A stretch of 64,000 nucleotides of DNA from Shimia sp. GTDB lineage: Bacteria > Pseudomonadota > Alphaproteobacteria > Rhodobacterales > Rhodobacteraceae. A program made the position numbers and the translations under genes. Positions within the stretch are counted from its first letter, which is position 1, and each line of letters starts with the position of its first letter. The DNA is taken from assembly GCF_022448905.1 (NCBI RefSeq), contig NZ_JAKVCW010000005.1, forward strand, positions 62,001 through 126,000, given 5' to 3'. Positions 53,430-62,060 of the stretch are shown one piece after another. The notes beneath the pieces were generated by a model. It was not told the origin of the DNA, made no database searches, and saw only the letters and a list, made by a program, of their open reading frames with translations.

Positions 53430-54128
53430 ATGCAGGCAGAATACAAAGCCGTTGCGCGGCAATCGCTGCTGTTTAGCAGCATGCCCGAAGAAGACGCGGA
53501 GATGCTGCTGTCGACGGCGCATGTCTCAGAATACGAACGCGGACAGACCATTTTTCTGCAAGGCGAGACGGCCACTGCCATTTTTATCGTGATATCCGGG
53601 TGGGCCAAACTCTACCGGATCGCGCCCAGCGGAACAGAGGCGGTTGTTGGCGTTTTCACAAAAGGGCGTAGCTTTGGCGAAGCTGTTGCGTTTCAAGGGG
53701 ATGCGTATCCGGTGTCAGCTGAAGCGGTGACCTCTCTCAAGTTAATGCGCATCGAAACCGACGCTTACTTGCGCCGTATCCGAGAAACGCCTGAGGCTGC
53801 ACTTTCATTGTTGTCTTCCACCTTTCGCCATCTGCACAGTCTAGTGGCGCAAATTGAAGCGCTCAAAGCGCGAATCAGTGCGCAGCGTGTGGCGGAATTT
53901 CTTTGTGAATTAAGCAATGCTGAGGAAGGGGCCTGCGAGGTCGTTCTGCCTTATGACAAGATCCTGATTGCGGGGCGTTTGGGCATGAAACCGGAAAGCC
54001 TCAGCCGGGCCTTCGCCAAGTTGAAGGCCGAGGGGGTCCAGATAAAGCAGAACCGCGCCAATATTGATGACATCGAACACTTGCGCACGTACAGCGAAGA
54101 AGACCCCGCGCAGGCTTGGGCGCGCTAA
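53430..54128 (+). CDS. Crp/Fnr family transcriptional regulator
   Basis: 232 aa. N-terminal cyclic-nucleotide-binding fold (about 10-125) with ERGQTIFLQGETATAIFIVISGWAKLYR and GRSFGEAVAFQGD, then a dimer helix and a C-terminal HTH (SAQRVAEFLCELSNA, GRLGMKPESLSRAFAKLKAEGV). It lacks an Fnr-type N-terminal cysteine cluster and so is closer to DNR/NnrR-type regulators; heme or NO sensing would be a guess. GGGAG lies 7 nt before the ATG at 53430. Confidence 0.88.
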   Translation: MQAEYKAVARQSLLFSSMPEEDAEMLLSTAHVSEYERGQTIFLQGETATAIFIVISGWAKLYRIAPSGTEAVVGVFTKGRSFGEAVAFQGDAYPVSAEAVTSLKLMRIETDAYLRRIRETPEAALSLLSSTFRHLHSLVAQIEALKARISAQRVAEFLCELSNAEEGACEVVLPYDKILIAGRLGMKPESLSRAFAKLKAEGVQIKQNRANIDDIEHLRTYSEEDPAQAWAR

Positions 54129-54215
54129 CCGACATTCGAAATTGCCAATACGCTCTGGATTGCAGGGTGTGCTCCCGTTTAGAGTGCAGGGGATTTCTAT
54201 CAGGAAAGGCGCATC

Positions 54216-54605
54216 ATGCCCCGTTTTGTTCTCTCCGCCGCGGCCCATTTGATTGCCAATGCCATTGGTCTGATCCTCGCGAATATTCTGCTACCCGGCT
54301 TCACCATCGGCTTTCTCGGCATTGTGATTGTCACGCTGGTGTTCACCGTGGTCTCTGTTGTGCTCTTGCCAATCATCCGCAAAGTGTCTGAGAAAAAACT
54401 GCCGGAACTGCTGGGTGGCTTGTCGTTGGTCGTCACTTTTGCCGGCCTGCTGATCACCGAAATGCTGGTCAGTGACTTTACCATCGGCGGCATTGCCAAC
54501 CTTCTGGCGGCCACTCTGATTGTCTGGCTGGGCGCGCTGATCGCCGGGGTGCTGTTGCCGAAGTATCTCTTCCCGTCGCTCGCCAAACCCAAAGCACACA
54601 CATAA
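54216..54605 (+). CDS. Small polytopic membrane protein (phage-holin-like family)
   Basis: 129 aa with four hydrophobic segments (about 5-25, 30-52, 65-85, 95-118) joined by short loops; LILANILLPGFTIGFLGIVIV and the second half LITEMLVSDFTIGGIANLLA look like an internal repeat. Similar small proteins are annotated as phage holin family IV / YvlD-like; no phage genes are nearby, so it is probably a general membrane protein. AGGAAAGG lies before the ATG. Confidence 0.7.
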   Translation: MPRFVLSAAAHLIANAIGLILANILLPGFTIGFLGIVIVTLVFTVVSVVLLPIIRKVSEKKLPELLGGLSLVVTFAGLLITEMLVSDFTIGGIANLLAATLIVWLGALIAGVLLPKYLFPSLAKPKAHT

Positions 54606-54697
54606 AGTTTGCCTAAAACTTTTCACAATTGAGCGCTAATTGCGCCTCGATCAACGGTCAGTTTCCATTCTGTAAACAATCAGAAAGGAACTGACAC

Positions 54698-54907
54698 ATG
54701 GCACATGCAGATATCGGCGGCGCAATGATCGACGCGCCTGTACTGGACATCCTGACACGCGAGAAACACAACTCGCTGAGCACACGGGAATGGAAATTCC
54801 GCCTGGCAGGCTACGGGTATGCCATCAAAGACGTGGCGGGTGCACAGGTTGTGACCAAACTGCCCCAAGGGACCGAAATTGGCGTGCTTCCGGCACATTT
54901 CCACTAA
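54698..54907 (+). CDS. Conserved small hypothetical protein, 69 aa
   Basis: 69 aa, no membrane segment or signal. Starts MAHADIGGAMIDAPVLDIL after AAAGGAA with good spacing. Codon use and the ribosome-binding site support a real gene; no domain recognised. A Crp/Fnr regulator and a membrane protein gene precede it on the same strand. Function unknown. Confidence 0.65.
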   Translation: MAHADIGGAMIDAPVLDILTREKHNSLSTREWKFRLAGYGYAIKDVAGAQVVTKLPQGTEIGVLPAHFH

Positions 54908-54944
54908 GTGGACCTGGTACCTGTAACGATCACTTGAGTAACTC

Positions 54945-54976
54945 AAGGCAGCGCCCCGGCTTTGGCCGGGACGCCT
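54945..54976. terminator. Stem-loop between convergent genes
   Basis: AAGGC-A-GCG-C-CCCGGC pairs with GCCGGG-A-CGCCTT around a TTTG loop. It lies between the 69-aa gene and the convergent LOG-family gene; T-runs are weak on both sides, so termination is probable but not certain. Confidence 0.5.
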
Positions 54977-54991
54977 TGCAACAAAACGGCT

Positions 54992-55825
54992 CTAACGGCC
55001 CGGGATTTGATCCCGACGGGAATAATCCTGCCAGTTATTGAGCACCTCAACCGCTTCTTCTGCGGTCTCCACAAACTGGAACAGATCGAGGTCTTCTGCG
55101 GAAATTGTGCCCGCATCCGACAGCGCCTCCCAGTTGATAATCTTTTGCCAGAACTCTTTGCCAAACAGCAGGAACGGCACCCGCTGCATGCGGCCGGTCT
55201 GGATCAGCGTCAGCGATTCAAACAACTCGTCCAAGGTGCCAAAGCCCCCCGGGAACACACAAATCGCATTGGCGCGCATCAGGAAGTGCATCTTGCGGAT
55301 CGCAAAGTAGTGGAAGTTGAAGCACAGCTCCGGCGTCACATATTCATTGGGCGCCTGCTCATGCGGCAACACGATGTTGAGGCCAATCGAGCGTCCGCCC
55401 GCATCCAGTGCGCCACGGTTGCCCGCTTCCATCACGCCGGGGCCGCCGCCGGTGACAATCACGTTCTTCTTGCCATCGCTGGCCTCTGTGACCAGTTTCG
55501 CGAATTTGCGGGTTTCATCATAAAACCGCGATAGCTCTGCTAGTGTTTCGGTGCGGGCGCTGTCTTTCTTGGACGGCTCAGGGATACGCGCGCCGCCAAA
55601 CAGCACCACGGTGCTTTCAATCTCATGCTCGTCCAGCGCCAACTCAGGCTTGAGCAATTCCAGCTGCAAACGCACCGGGCGCAGCTCAGGACGGCACAGG
55701 AAATCTTCATCAGCAAAGGCCAGCCGGTACGACGGCGCACGGGTTTGCGGCGTGTCCGGAACCTGGGAGGCAGACTGACGGTCAGAATGGGCATCTGACA
55801 GAGGGTGGCGGCGATCATCTTTCAT
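54992..55825 (-). CDS. LOG family protein (TIGR00730-like Rossmann fold nucleotide hydrolase)
   Basis: 277 aa. The family motif VFPGGFGTLDELFE (PGGxGTxxE) and the ribose-phosphate region GGGPGVMEAGNRGA are present with VVLFGGARIP before them. LOG proteins release cytokinin bases from nucleoside 5'-monophosphates or act as general nucleotide phosphoribohydrolases. An N-terminal extension of about 70 residues is polar and probably disordered. Start ATG at 55825 (MKDDRRHPLSD); longer frames overlap the divergent gene. Confidence 0.88.
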   Translation of the reverse strand: MKDDRRHPLSDAHSDRQSASQVPDTPQTRAPSYRLAFADEDFLCRPELRPVRLQLELLKPELALDEHEIESTVVLFGGARIPEPSKKDSARTETLAELSRFYDETRKFAKLVTEASDGKKNVIVTGGGPGVMEAGNRGALDAGGRSIGLNIVLPHEQAPNEYVTPELCFNFHYFAIRKMHFLMRANAICVFPGGFGTLDELFESLTLIQTGRMQRVPFLLFGKEFWQKIINWEALSDAGTISAEDLDLFQFVETAEEAVEVLNNWQDYSRRDQIPGR

Positions 55826-55903
55826 CGTTACTCGTCCTTGCTTGCGCGTTTTTCTTTTGCCTATAGGGTTCGCGGAAACAAAACCAGTGACAGGGATGTG
55901 AAA

Positions 55904-56836
55904 ATGGACTGGAGCGCGGAAATCGCAGCGGCGGCAGAGCGGATCAAAGGGCATGTGCTGCGCACCCCGGTGGTAACCGTTGAAAATGGCTTTGGTCTGG
56001 ATTTCCCGGTGCAGATGAAGTTGGAGCAGATGCAACACACCGGCACCTTCAAGGCGCGCGGCGCGTTCAATACGCTGTTGTCCTCTGAGGTGCCTGAAGC
56101 CGGTCTGATCGCCGCCTCTGGAGGCAACCACGGCGCGGCTGTGGCCTATGCCGCTCATAAACTCGGTCACAAAGCCCGCATCTATGTGCCGGAAATGGCT
56201 GGCCCTGCCAAAGTTGCGTTGATCCGCGACGCTGGTGCCGACCTAGCAGTGGTGCCGGGGGCGTATTCTGACGCGCTGGAGCAGGCGCTGGCTTATGAAG
56301 CCGAAACCGGCGCGATGCAGATCCATGCCTATGACGCGCTTGGCACAGTAGGTGGCCAAGGCACCGTGGCGCTGGAGTGGGAAGAGCAGGGGCTGGATGC
56401 CGACACAGTGATTATCGCTGTTGGTGGCGGCGGGTTGATTGGCGGATCGATGGCTTGGTTTGATGGCCGTCGCCGGGTGATCGCGGTGGAGCCAGAAACA
56501 TCTTGCGCCCTAAACGCCGCCTTGAAAGCTGGCGAGCCTGTAGACGTGGAAGTGTCTGGCGTGGCTGCCAACGCGCTGGGCGCCAAACGCATTGGCCAGA
56601 TTTGCTTTGATCTTGCGGTCTCCACCGGCGCGGAGTCCGTATTGGTCACAGACGATGCCATCACCCAAGCGCAACAGGCCTTGTGGCGGGAACGCAGACA
56701 GCTTGTGGAGCCTGCAGGCGCCACCGCTTTGGCAGCGCTGATGTCTGGGGTATACGTGCCCGAACCGGGCGAAAAAGTTGCCGTTTTGGTCTGTGGCGCC
56801 AACATTGCGCCGGACCCGTTTGAACAAGCGACATAA
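55904..56836 (+). CDS. Threonine/serine dehydratase family PLP enzyme
   Basis: 310 aa, fold-type II PLP enzyme. PLP lysine is in HTGTFKARGAFNTLL; the phosphate loop is VGGGGLIGG; the SGGNHG motif binds substrate. Shorter than IlvA (no regulatory ACT domain), so it is the catabolic or serine racemase-like type that deaminates Thr or Ser. ATG 55904 has AGGGA upstream. Divergent from the LOG gene; not near branched-chain amino acid genes. Confidence 0.88.
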   Translation: MDWSAEIAAAAERIKGHVLRTPVVTVENGFGLDFPVQMKLEQMQHTGTFKARGAFNTLLSSEVPEAGLIAASGGNHGAAVAYAAHKLGHKARIYVPEMAGPAKVALIRDAGADLAVVPGAYSDALEQALAYEAETGAMQIHAYDALGTVGGQGTVALEWEEQGLDADTVIIAVGGGGLIGGSMAWFDGRRRVIAVEPETSCALNAALKAGEPVDVEVSGVAANALGAKRIGQICFDLAVSTGAESVLVTDDAITQAQQALWRERRQLVEPAGATALAALMSGVYVPEPGEKVAVLVCGANIAPDPFEQAT

Positions 56837-56905
56837 TGAGCGCGTGACGCCCGCGCTCTATCCCGTTAAAACACCCCAAATTCCAAGACATCCGGAGCCT
56901 TAAAC

Positions 56906-57733
56906 ATGTCGAATGCCCAACTGGAACAAGCCATCGAAGCCGCGTGGGACGCGCGCGACACCATCACCTCCGCCACCACTGGCGAAACCCGCGACGCAAT
57001 TGAATCCACGCTGCACGCGCTGGACAGCGGCAGCCTGCGCGTGGCCGAGAAACTGGAAAACGGCGACTGGCATGTAAACCAGTGGGCCAAAAAGGCCGTG
57101 CTGCTGGGCTTTCGCATCAAAGACATGGAAATCCAAGACGGCGGCCCACAGGGCTCCGGCTGGTGGGACAAGGTCGACAGCAAATTCAAAGGCTGGGGCG
57201 AGAAGCAGTGGCAGGACGCCGGTTTTCGCGCCGTGCCAAACTGCGTTGTTCGCAAGTCCGCATATGTTGCCCCCGGCGTGGTGCTGATGCCGTCTTTTGT
57301 GAACCTCGGCGCCTATGTGGATGAGGGCACCATGGTCGACACATGGGCCACCGTCGGCTCCTGCGCCCAGATCGGCAAAAACGTGCACCTCTCCGGTGGC
57401 GTTGGCATTGGCGGCGTGCTGGAGCCAATGCAGGCTGGTCCAACCATCATTGAAGACAACTGCTTCATCGGCGCGCGCTCTGAGGTTGTTGAAGGCTGTA
57501 TCGTCCGCGAAGGCTCTGTGCTGGGCATGGGTGTGTTCATCGGCCAGTCCACCAAGATTGTCGACCGCGAAACCGGCGAAGTCATGTACGGCGAAGTGCC
57601 GCCTTACTCGGTGGTTGTCGCAGGCTCCATGCCCTCCAAGAACGGCGTGAACCTCTACTGCGCGGTGATCGTGAAGCGCGTGGACGAGAAAACCCGCTCC
57701 AAGACCGGCATCAACGAGCTGCTGCGCGACTAA
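56906..57733 (+). CDS. dapD: 2,3,4,5-tetrahydropyridine-2,6-dicarboxylate N-succinyltransferase
   Basis: 275-aa trimeric left-handed beta-helix enzyme of lysine/meso-diaminopimelate synthesis. It has [53 protein letters not shown], and [17 protein letters not shown] hexapeptide repeats. Full length. A strong terminator follows; dapE is not adjacent. Confidence 0.96.
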   Translation: MSNAQLEQAIEAAWDARDTITSATTGETRDAIESTLHALDSGSLRVAEKLENGDWHVNQWAKKAVLLGFRIKDMEIQDGGPQGSGWWDKVDSKFKGWGEKQWQDAGFRAVPNCVVRKSAYVAPGVVLMPSFVNLGAYVDEGTMVDTWATVGSCAQIGKNVHLSGGVGIGGVLEPMQAGPTIIEDNCFIGARSEVVEGCIVREGSVLGMGVFIGQSTKIVDRETGEVMYGEVPPYSVVVAGSMPSKNGVNLYCAVIVKRVDEKTRSKTGINELLRD

Positions 57734-57756
57734 GACTGCGCTCCATTAAAATCTTG

Positions 57757-57791
57757 GGCCAGTCTCCATTCGGAGGCTGGCCTTTGTTTTT
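57757..57791 (+). terminator. Rho-independent terminator after dapD
   Basis: GGCCAGTCTCC-ATTC-GGAGGCTGGCC stem (11 bp with one G-T pair) followed by TTTGTTTTT. Also faces the end of the convergent LysE gene. Confidence 0.9.
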
Positions 57792-57800
57792 AGTATTCCG

Positions 57801-58391
57801 TCAGAAAAGCGCGGGAGCCAACGACGCCACAAGCGCCAACGCAGCGACGATATTAAATGTTTTGAGCCGTCGCCCCGTCGACAGGAACCGTCGGATAACT
57901 GTCCCAAACCAGCCCCAAGCCGAATTGGACAGCAGCCCAACACCCGCAAAGGTCAAAGCCACCAAAACCACGCTTTGCGGCGCAAACCCTGGTGCAAAGA
58001 GCGCCACAGCGGCCATGCCCAACGCCCAGACCTTTGGATTGACCGCCTGAAACAAAAGCGCCTGCGCAAAAGTCAATGGCGAGCCCGCTGTATCGGCCTC
58101 CGCCGTTGGCGCTGCATTTGCGATTTTCCATGCCAGATAGAGTAGGTAGGTGGTGGATGCGGCCAAGAGCGCCCACTGCACGAAGGGGAAAAGGTCGAGA
58201 ATGGCCCCAATGCCAATCCCAGCCAGGCTGATCACAAAGGTGATTCCCACAGCAACGCCAAGGATATGCGGCACCGTGCTGCGAAAGCCAAAGTTCACAC
58301 CTGAGGCCATGATCATGATGCTGTTTGGACCGGGTGTGATCGTGGATGCGGTCACAAACGCGACCATTGGTATCCATGCCGCAAAATCCAT
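57801..58391 (-). CDS. LysE family amino-acid exporter
   Basis: 196 aa with six membrane segments; N-terminal STITPGPNSIMIMASGVNFG is the LysE/RhtB family signature. Exports an amino acid such as threonine, lysine or homoserine; substrate unknown. ATG at 58391 (MDFAAWIPMV) is chosen because upstream in-frame residues are hydrophilic and non-homologous. Its neighbours, dehydratase and dapD, concern the same amino acids, but they are on the other strand. Confidence 0.88.
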   Translation of the reverse strand: MDFAAWIPMVAFVTASTITPGPNSIMIMASGVNFGFRSTVPHILGVAVGITFVISLAGIGIGAILDLFPFVQWALLAASTTYLLYLAWKIANAAPTAEADTAGSPLTFAQALLFQAVNPKVWALGMAAVALFAPGFAPQSVVLVALTFAGVGLLSNSAWGWFGTVIRRFLSTGRRLKTFNIVAALALVASLAPALF

Positions 58392-58556
58392 ACCCAAACC
58401 CCTGTTTAACACCGCACCAATCGTTGGTCCTTTCCGCACCCGTCACAACTTTTTTGGGGGGACTAACGCTATTCGTTACTCATAGACCAATCACCGCAAC
58501 CACAGCAATTGCGAACGGCCCTTATTTGATAGGGGGCTTGCAATGGCCCCGCCGGG

Positions 58557-59630
58557 TCACCGCCGGAAGGTTGCCCCAAACCAATGCTCAAGCAGCGCAT
58601 CATAGGTGCCGTCCTCGCGCAGTTTGAGCAAAGATTGGTCAATCTCTTCGCGCCACGGGCTGCCCGTTGGTAGAGCAATGCCGTAGTTCTCTGGGCGGTA
58701 CACCCGTTCAATCAGGCGGGATTCATTGCGCCCGTCATTGGTGGCAAAATAGGCAAGGATCGGCCCGTCAAACACCACCGAGTCGATGTCCCCATCTTGA
58801 AAAGCCGCCAGCACCTCATGCGGCGTGTCAAAATCTCGGAAGCGGATGTCACGTGTTGTCAGGAACTGAGCAGAGGTGGAGCCGCGCACAGAGCCCACTT
58901 TGCGCCCGTCCAGATCGTTGATGCTGTCGACAGAATCCTGCAACGCCTCTACCGTCACCGCTGCGGTAATCGTCGCAACAAAGACCGACACCACAAACAG
59001 GCTGGCCACCACCAGGATCACCGCAAAGAACCGGCCCGGGCGGGACAAAGGCATGCGCTCTTCAAAGCCGCCGTTCACCACCAGATTGAGCGCCCACCAG
59101 AAAGACGGGAACAATGCATCTTTGGCGGGGCGATCAAAATAGGGCTGATGCCGGCGTTCAAACAGCCACATTAACATGCCGCCGCCAAACAGCATCCCCA
59201 AAGCCGCCATAATGGCGGTGAGGATTTCTCGGGTCAGCAGCCCGCCTATCCGCGCCAGACTGCCGGGCTCGGATGGCAGCAAGATCTGAATGCCGCTCTC
59301 AAAAATCGGCTGGCTGAAATCCATCACCGTTTCACGCGAGGCGGTGATCGAGATGTTGGCAATGGCGCCATCCACCGTGGCAGCTTCCACTGCGCTTAAC
59401 ATGTCGGGGAAGCTGTCCTGTGGGGCAAAGGTGATCTCTTTGCCCAGGTCTTCACCAATGGCCCGCATCAGGTCCACGCTGAAGCCGCGCGGCGTGTTGT
59501 CATCCAGGAAAACAAACGGAGGCCGGTCCACGGTGGCAAAGGTCAACGTTTCCGCCGTCTGCGCAGAGGCGGCGAACACCCATGACAGGAGGGAGGCGAT
59601 GGAGATGAGGACTGCGGGGAGGAAGCGCAT
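58557..59630 (-). CDS. Prokaryotic ionotropic glutamate receptor-like channel (GluR0-type)
   Basis: 357 aa. Signal peptide (residues 1-23, ending ASA), first half of a periplasmic binding fold (24-125, with the RPPFVFLDDNTPRGFSVDL opening of amino-acid binding proteins), membrane segment M1 (135-157), re-entrant pore loop (about 171-190), M2 (201-225, ending ITAAVTVEAL), then the second half of the binding fold (about 232-357). This is the order of iGluR/GluR0 ligand-gated channels. The filter region reads VNGGFE (185-190), not the potassium TVGYGD of GluR0. Ligand and ion are unknown. ATG at 59630; an earlier start would precede the signal peptide. Confidence 0.85.
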   Translation of the reverse strand: MRFLPAVLISIASLLSWVFAASAQTAETLTFATVDRPPFVFLDDNTPRGFSVDLMRAIGEDLGKEITFAPQDSFPDMLSAVEAATVDGAIANISITASRETVMDFSQPIFESGIQILLPSEPGSLARIGGLLTREILTAIMAALGMLFGGGMLMWLFERRHQPYFDRPAKDALFPSFWWALNLVVNGGFEERMPLSRPGRFFAVILVVASLFVVSVFVATITAAVTVEALQDSVDSINDLDGRKVGSVRGSTSAQFLTTRDIRFRDFDTPHEVLAAFQDGDIDSVVFDGPILAYFATNDGRNESRLIERVYRPENYGIALPTGSPWREEIDQSLLKLREDGTYDALLEHWFGATFRR

Positions 59631-59740
59631 AGTAAGTACCGGAGTTGCTTGGCTCCCCCTATCGCGCACCGCTTGAGCCGGTCAACCACGCTCCGACGTT
59701 TACCCAGAGTTATTTGGCTCTAATTAGGACTTTTTGACCC

Positions 59741-61321
59741 TTATGCCGCCGCCATGAGGGCCTCGGCCTCATATTTGCGCAACGACACCCTTGCGGACGG
59801 TCCAAAGCCATAGCCCATCAGGGCGTCAGAATTGGGCATGAGTCGCAAGATTTCATCGCGGGTTTCCGCATCAAAACTGTCGAGCGTTTCCTGACCGGGG
59901 TGGTAGCTTTCGCTGTCCAATCCATTGGCCCGCACAATCTCGTGGCGGTCAAACAGGATATGCACATAGGTCACAGGCCTATGATCCTCGCGCACTGTGA
60001 TGGTGTCGCCATTCACAAGGTCTTTGGCTTTCACCAGCACCTCGGATTCACCAAACAGCATTGCCGCCAGGGACGATTTGATCAGGATGCGGTGATTGGG
60101 CGAAAATTCCACTGCCTCGTGGTTGCCCAAAGCATCTTTGGCGAGACGGATCGGGGCGTCAGAACCAGTGGCTTGACGCATGGTGGTGCCGATCCACAAG
60201 AGCGGTTGGAACCCATTGTCGCGGGTCAGAACCATATCTCCGGGCATCAACGCTTCGACCTTTTTCAGGCCGCTTTGGGTGACAATCTCAGTCCCGGCCA
60301 CAAAACACGGCGCCGTTGTGGTTGTGACCTTCACAAAACCGGTGTCGGTGTTGCCGTCGGAATCCTCGACCTCATAGGTGAAGGCCTCGCTGCCCAAATC
60401 GCCATCGGTCTGGATCGACAGCGTGCCGTCCGGGTTGAGCGTGACCACTTCTCCGGTGTTCAGCGTCACCGAATCGCCCGCGCTGACCTCCTGACCGTTG
60501 ATCTTGGTGATGGTCATGGTGGCGCCATCCGGCGCGGCGTCATTGGCCAGCACGTCCACGGTTTTAGTGGCGTTGGCGCCGATCTCGTATTCGTCGTCCT
60601 GCGCCACCAATGCACATTGGATGGAGTCGCCAGCGATCAGCAGATTGGAGTCGTATTTGTCGTCTCCGGCGTCTGCGATGCCGATCTTTATCGTGTTGAC
60701 CTCGCCCGGATTAACCGGCGCTTTCACGGTGAGCGTGATCGTCAACCCGTCCATCTCACTGTTCACGGTCTCGCCGTCCGCCGGGTTGTCGATGTAGAGG
60801 TTCGCGTTGTCTTCGTCATTGATGTTGTCGACAGTGACGTCGCCATCGCCAACGGACAGGGTGGCCTTCTCGCCGTTCACCCAAATGCCAACCGCGTCGT
60901 TGTAGCCGCTGTCGACATATTCCAGATATTCTTCTGAGGAGAATACGATCTGCATGGTCAGAGTGTCACCGTCCGGAATGAAACTGGCCTCAAAAACCGC
61001 CGCATCGTAGGTGTCCCCGCCGGCAATTTCAGACAGATCGTCGTCGCCGTCCCGGTCCATTTGTCCGGTTGTGTTGGCGTCGGCATTGACGTCCCCGTCG
61101 GCGTTGGTGAAATCACTGGTGTAACCGGTTGAGAGGATCACGCCGCTATCTGAAGGGATGGCATCCGGGGCGACGGAATCACCATCCGAGTAAATCCCGC
61201 TGGACATGGCGTGCCCGGTATAGCTGGCGCCCAACACCTGAACACCGGAGCCGAACATGGCGTCCGCCATCTGCGTCGCACTGGCGCTGTTATCAATCGG
61301 CAGTTCTGATGCAGTTGGCAT
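59741..61321 (-). CDS. Choice-of-anchor L / cadherin-like / Hint-domain surface protein
   Basis: 526 aa. N-terminal choice-of-anchor L domain (about 10-215; VLSTGYTSDF, VFSSEEYLEYVDSGYNDAVGI), an acidic Ca-binding-like region, a VCBS/cadherin-like repeat (VDVLANDAAPDGATMTITKI, about 245-330), then a Hint domain (about 336-500) that starts with Cys339 in APCFVAGTEIVTQSGLKKVE and has LSxNHRILIKS-type residues. No classic signal peptide; acidic repeat proteins of this type are often exported by type I secretion. Function unknown. Confidence 0.85.
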   Translation of the reverse strand: MPTASELPIDNSASATQMADAMFGSGVQVLGASYTGHAMSSGIYSDGDSVAPDAIPSDSGVILSTGYTSDFTNADGDVNADANTTGQMDRDGDDDLSEIAGGDTYDAAVFEASFIPDGDTLTMQIVFSSEEYLEYVDSGYNDAVGIWVNGEKATLSVGDGDVTVDNINDEDNANLYIDNPADGETVNSEMDGLTITLTVKAPVNPGEVNTIKIGIADAGDDKYDSNLLIAGDSIQCALVAQDDEYEIGANATKTVDVLANDAAPDGATMTITKINGQEVSAGDSVTLNTGEVVTLNPDGTLSIQTDGDLGSEAFTYEVEDSDGNTDTGFVKVTTTTAPCFVAGTEIVTQSGLKKVEALMPGDMVLTRDNGFQPLLWIGTTMRQATGSDAPIRLAKDALGNHEAVEFSPNHRILIKSSLAAMLFGESEVLVKAKDLVNGDTITVREDHRPVTYVHILFDRHEIVRANGLDSESYHPGQETLDSFDAETRDEILRLMPNSDALMGYGFGPSARVSLRKYEAEALMAAA

Positions 61322-61673
61322 AGTGGTCCCCTATATGCATTCCCAAACAATAGCTGTGGCGCCTCTGCCCGATTTCTTTTGGGAACGTGGTCAAAAGCTT
61401 TGGAATGCCGGACAGATTTCTGGCCTTGGCGTCAGCTCCGGCCCATCAATTGCCGATAGGAGATTCGAAAGTCACCATTAGAAAGAGGGCACGTTCTGCG
61501 CGCTAACAGTTTGGAATAAAACCCTTTCCAAATCGTAACTGCCTCCCTTCAAGACTCTGAAAAATCGAAGTAAATTTTGCACATTGTTGCGTGGTTGCTT
61601 GAACCAACTGCGGCGGGCGGTTGACCCCTTGCCATGAGCCGCGCTAAGGCCCGTTCAACAGAAAGGCACCGGC
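61322..61673. other. Intergenic region upstream of the Hint/anchor-L gene and a small gene
   Basis: About 350 nt between divergent genes. No convincing gene or strong hairpin was found. Short direct repeats are not obvious; presumably holds both promoters. Confidence 0.4.
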
Positions 61674-62045
61674 ATGACCCAGGACCAGAAAAAGAAGAAG
61701 ACCCGCCAGCAGGTCTACACGTTGCTCGTTCAGGTCGGGCGCAAAGACGGCGACGGTCTGCCGGACGAAGCCACCGGCGGTGCGCTGATGATCTATGCCA
61801 GCGGCGTGGACGAAGCAGAAGCGGTGCGTGAGACCGTGGCGATCCTCAAACAGGCGGATTTGAACCCGCTGGACGTGACCGGCTATGGCACGATTGAGGA
61901 GCGCGAAGCACAGGGTCACGAGATTGACGGGCAGGAACGCGGCCTTATGCAGCGTGCCCTGGATGAGAACTCCGTGGTCGTGGCGCAAATGACGCCCTTC
62001 TATCACGGCGAAGAATCCGAGGACGCTGCCGCGACCGAGCACTAA
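61674..62045 (+). CDS. Hypothetical small acidic protein
   Basis: 123 aa. Lys-rich first ten residues, then VYTLLVQVGRKDGDGLPDE and an alpha-beta pattern (VDEAEAVRETVAILKQADLNPLDVTGYG), acidic C terminus. It has AAAGG before the ATG. No family recognised. Lies between two Hint-protein genes on the other strand. Confidence 0.7.
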   Translation: MTQDQKKKKTRQQVYTLLVQVGRKDGDGLPDEATGGALMIYASGVDEAEAVRETVAILKQADLNPLDVTGYGTIEEREAQGHEIDGQERGLMQRALDENSVVVAQMTPFYHGEESEDAAATEH

Positions 62046-62060
62046 CGCGAAAGTTAGCGA

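Noticed and set aside
54216-54605. Prophage fragment suggested by the holin-like protein
   Set aside because: No lysin, tail or integrase genes nearby; the family is also found outside phages.
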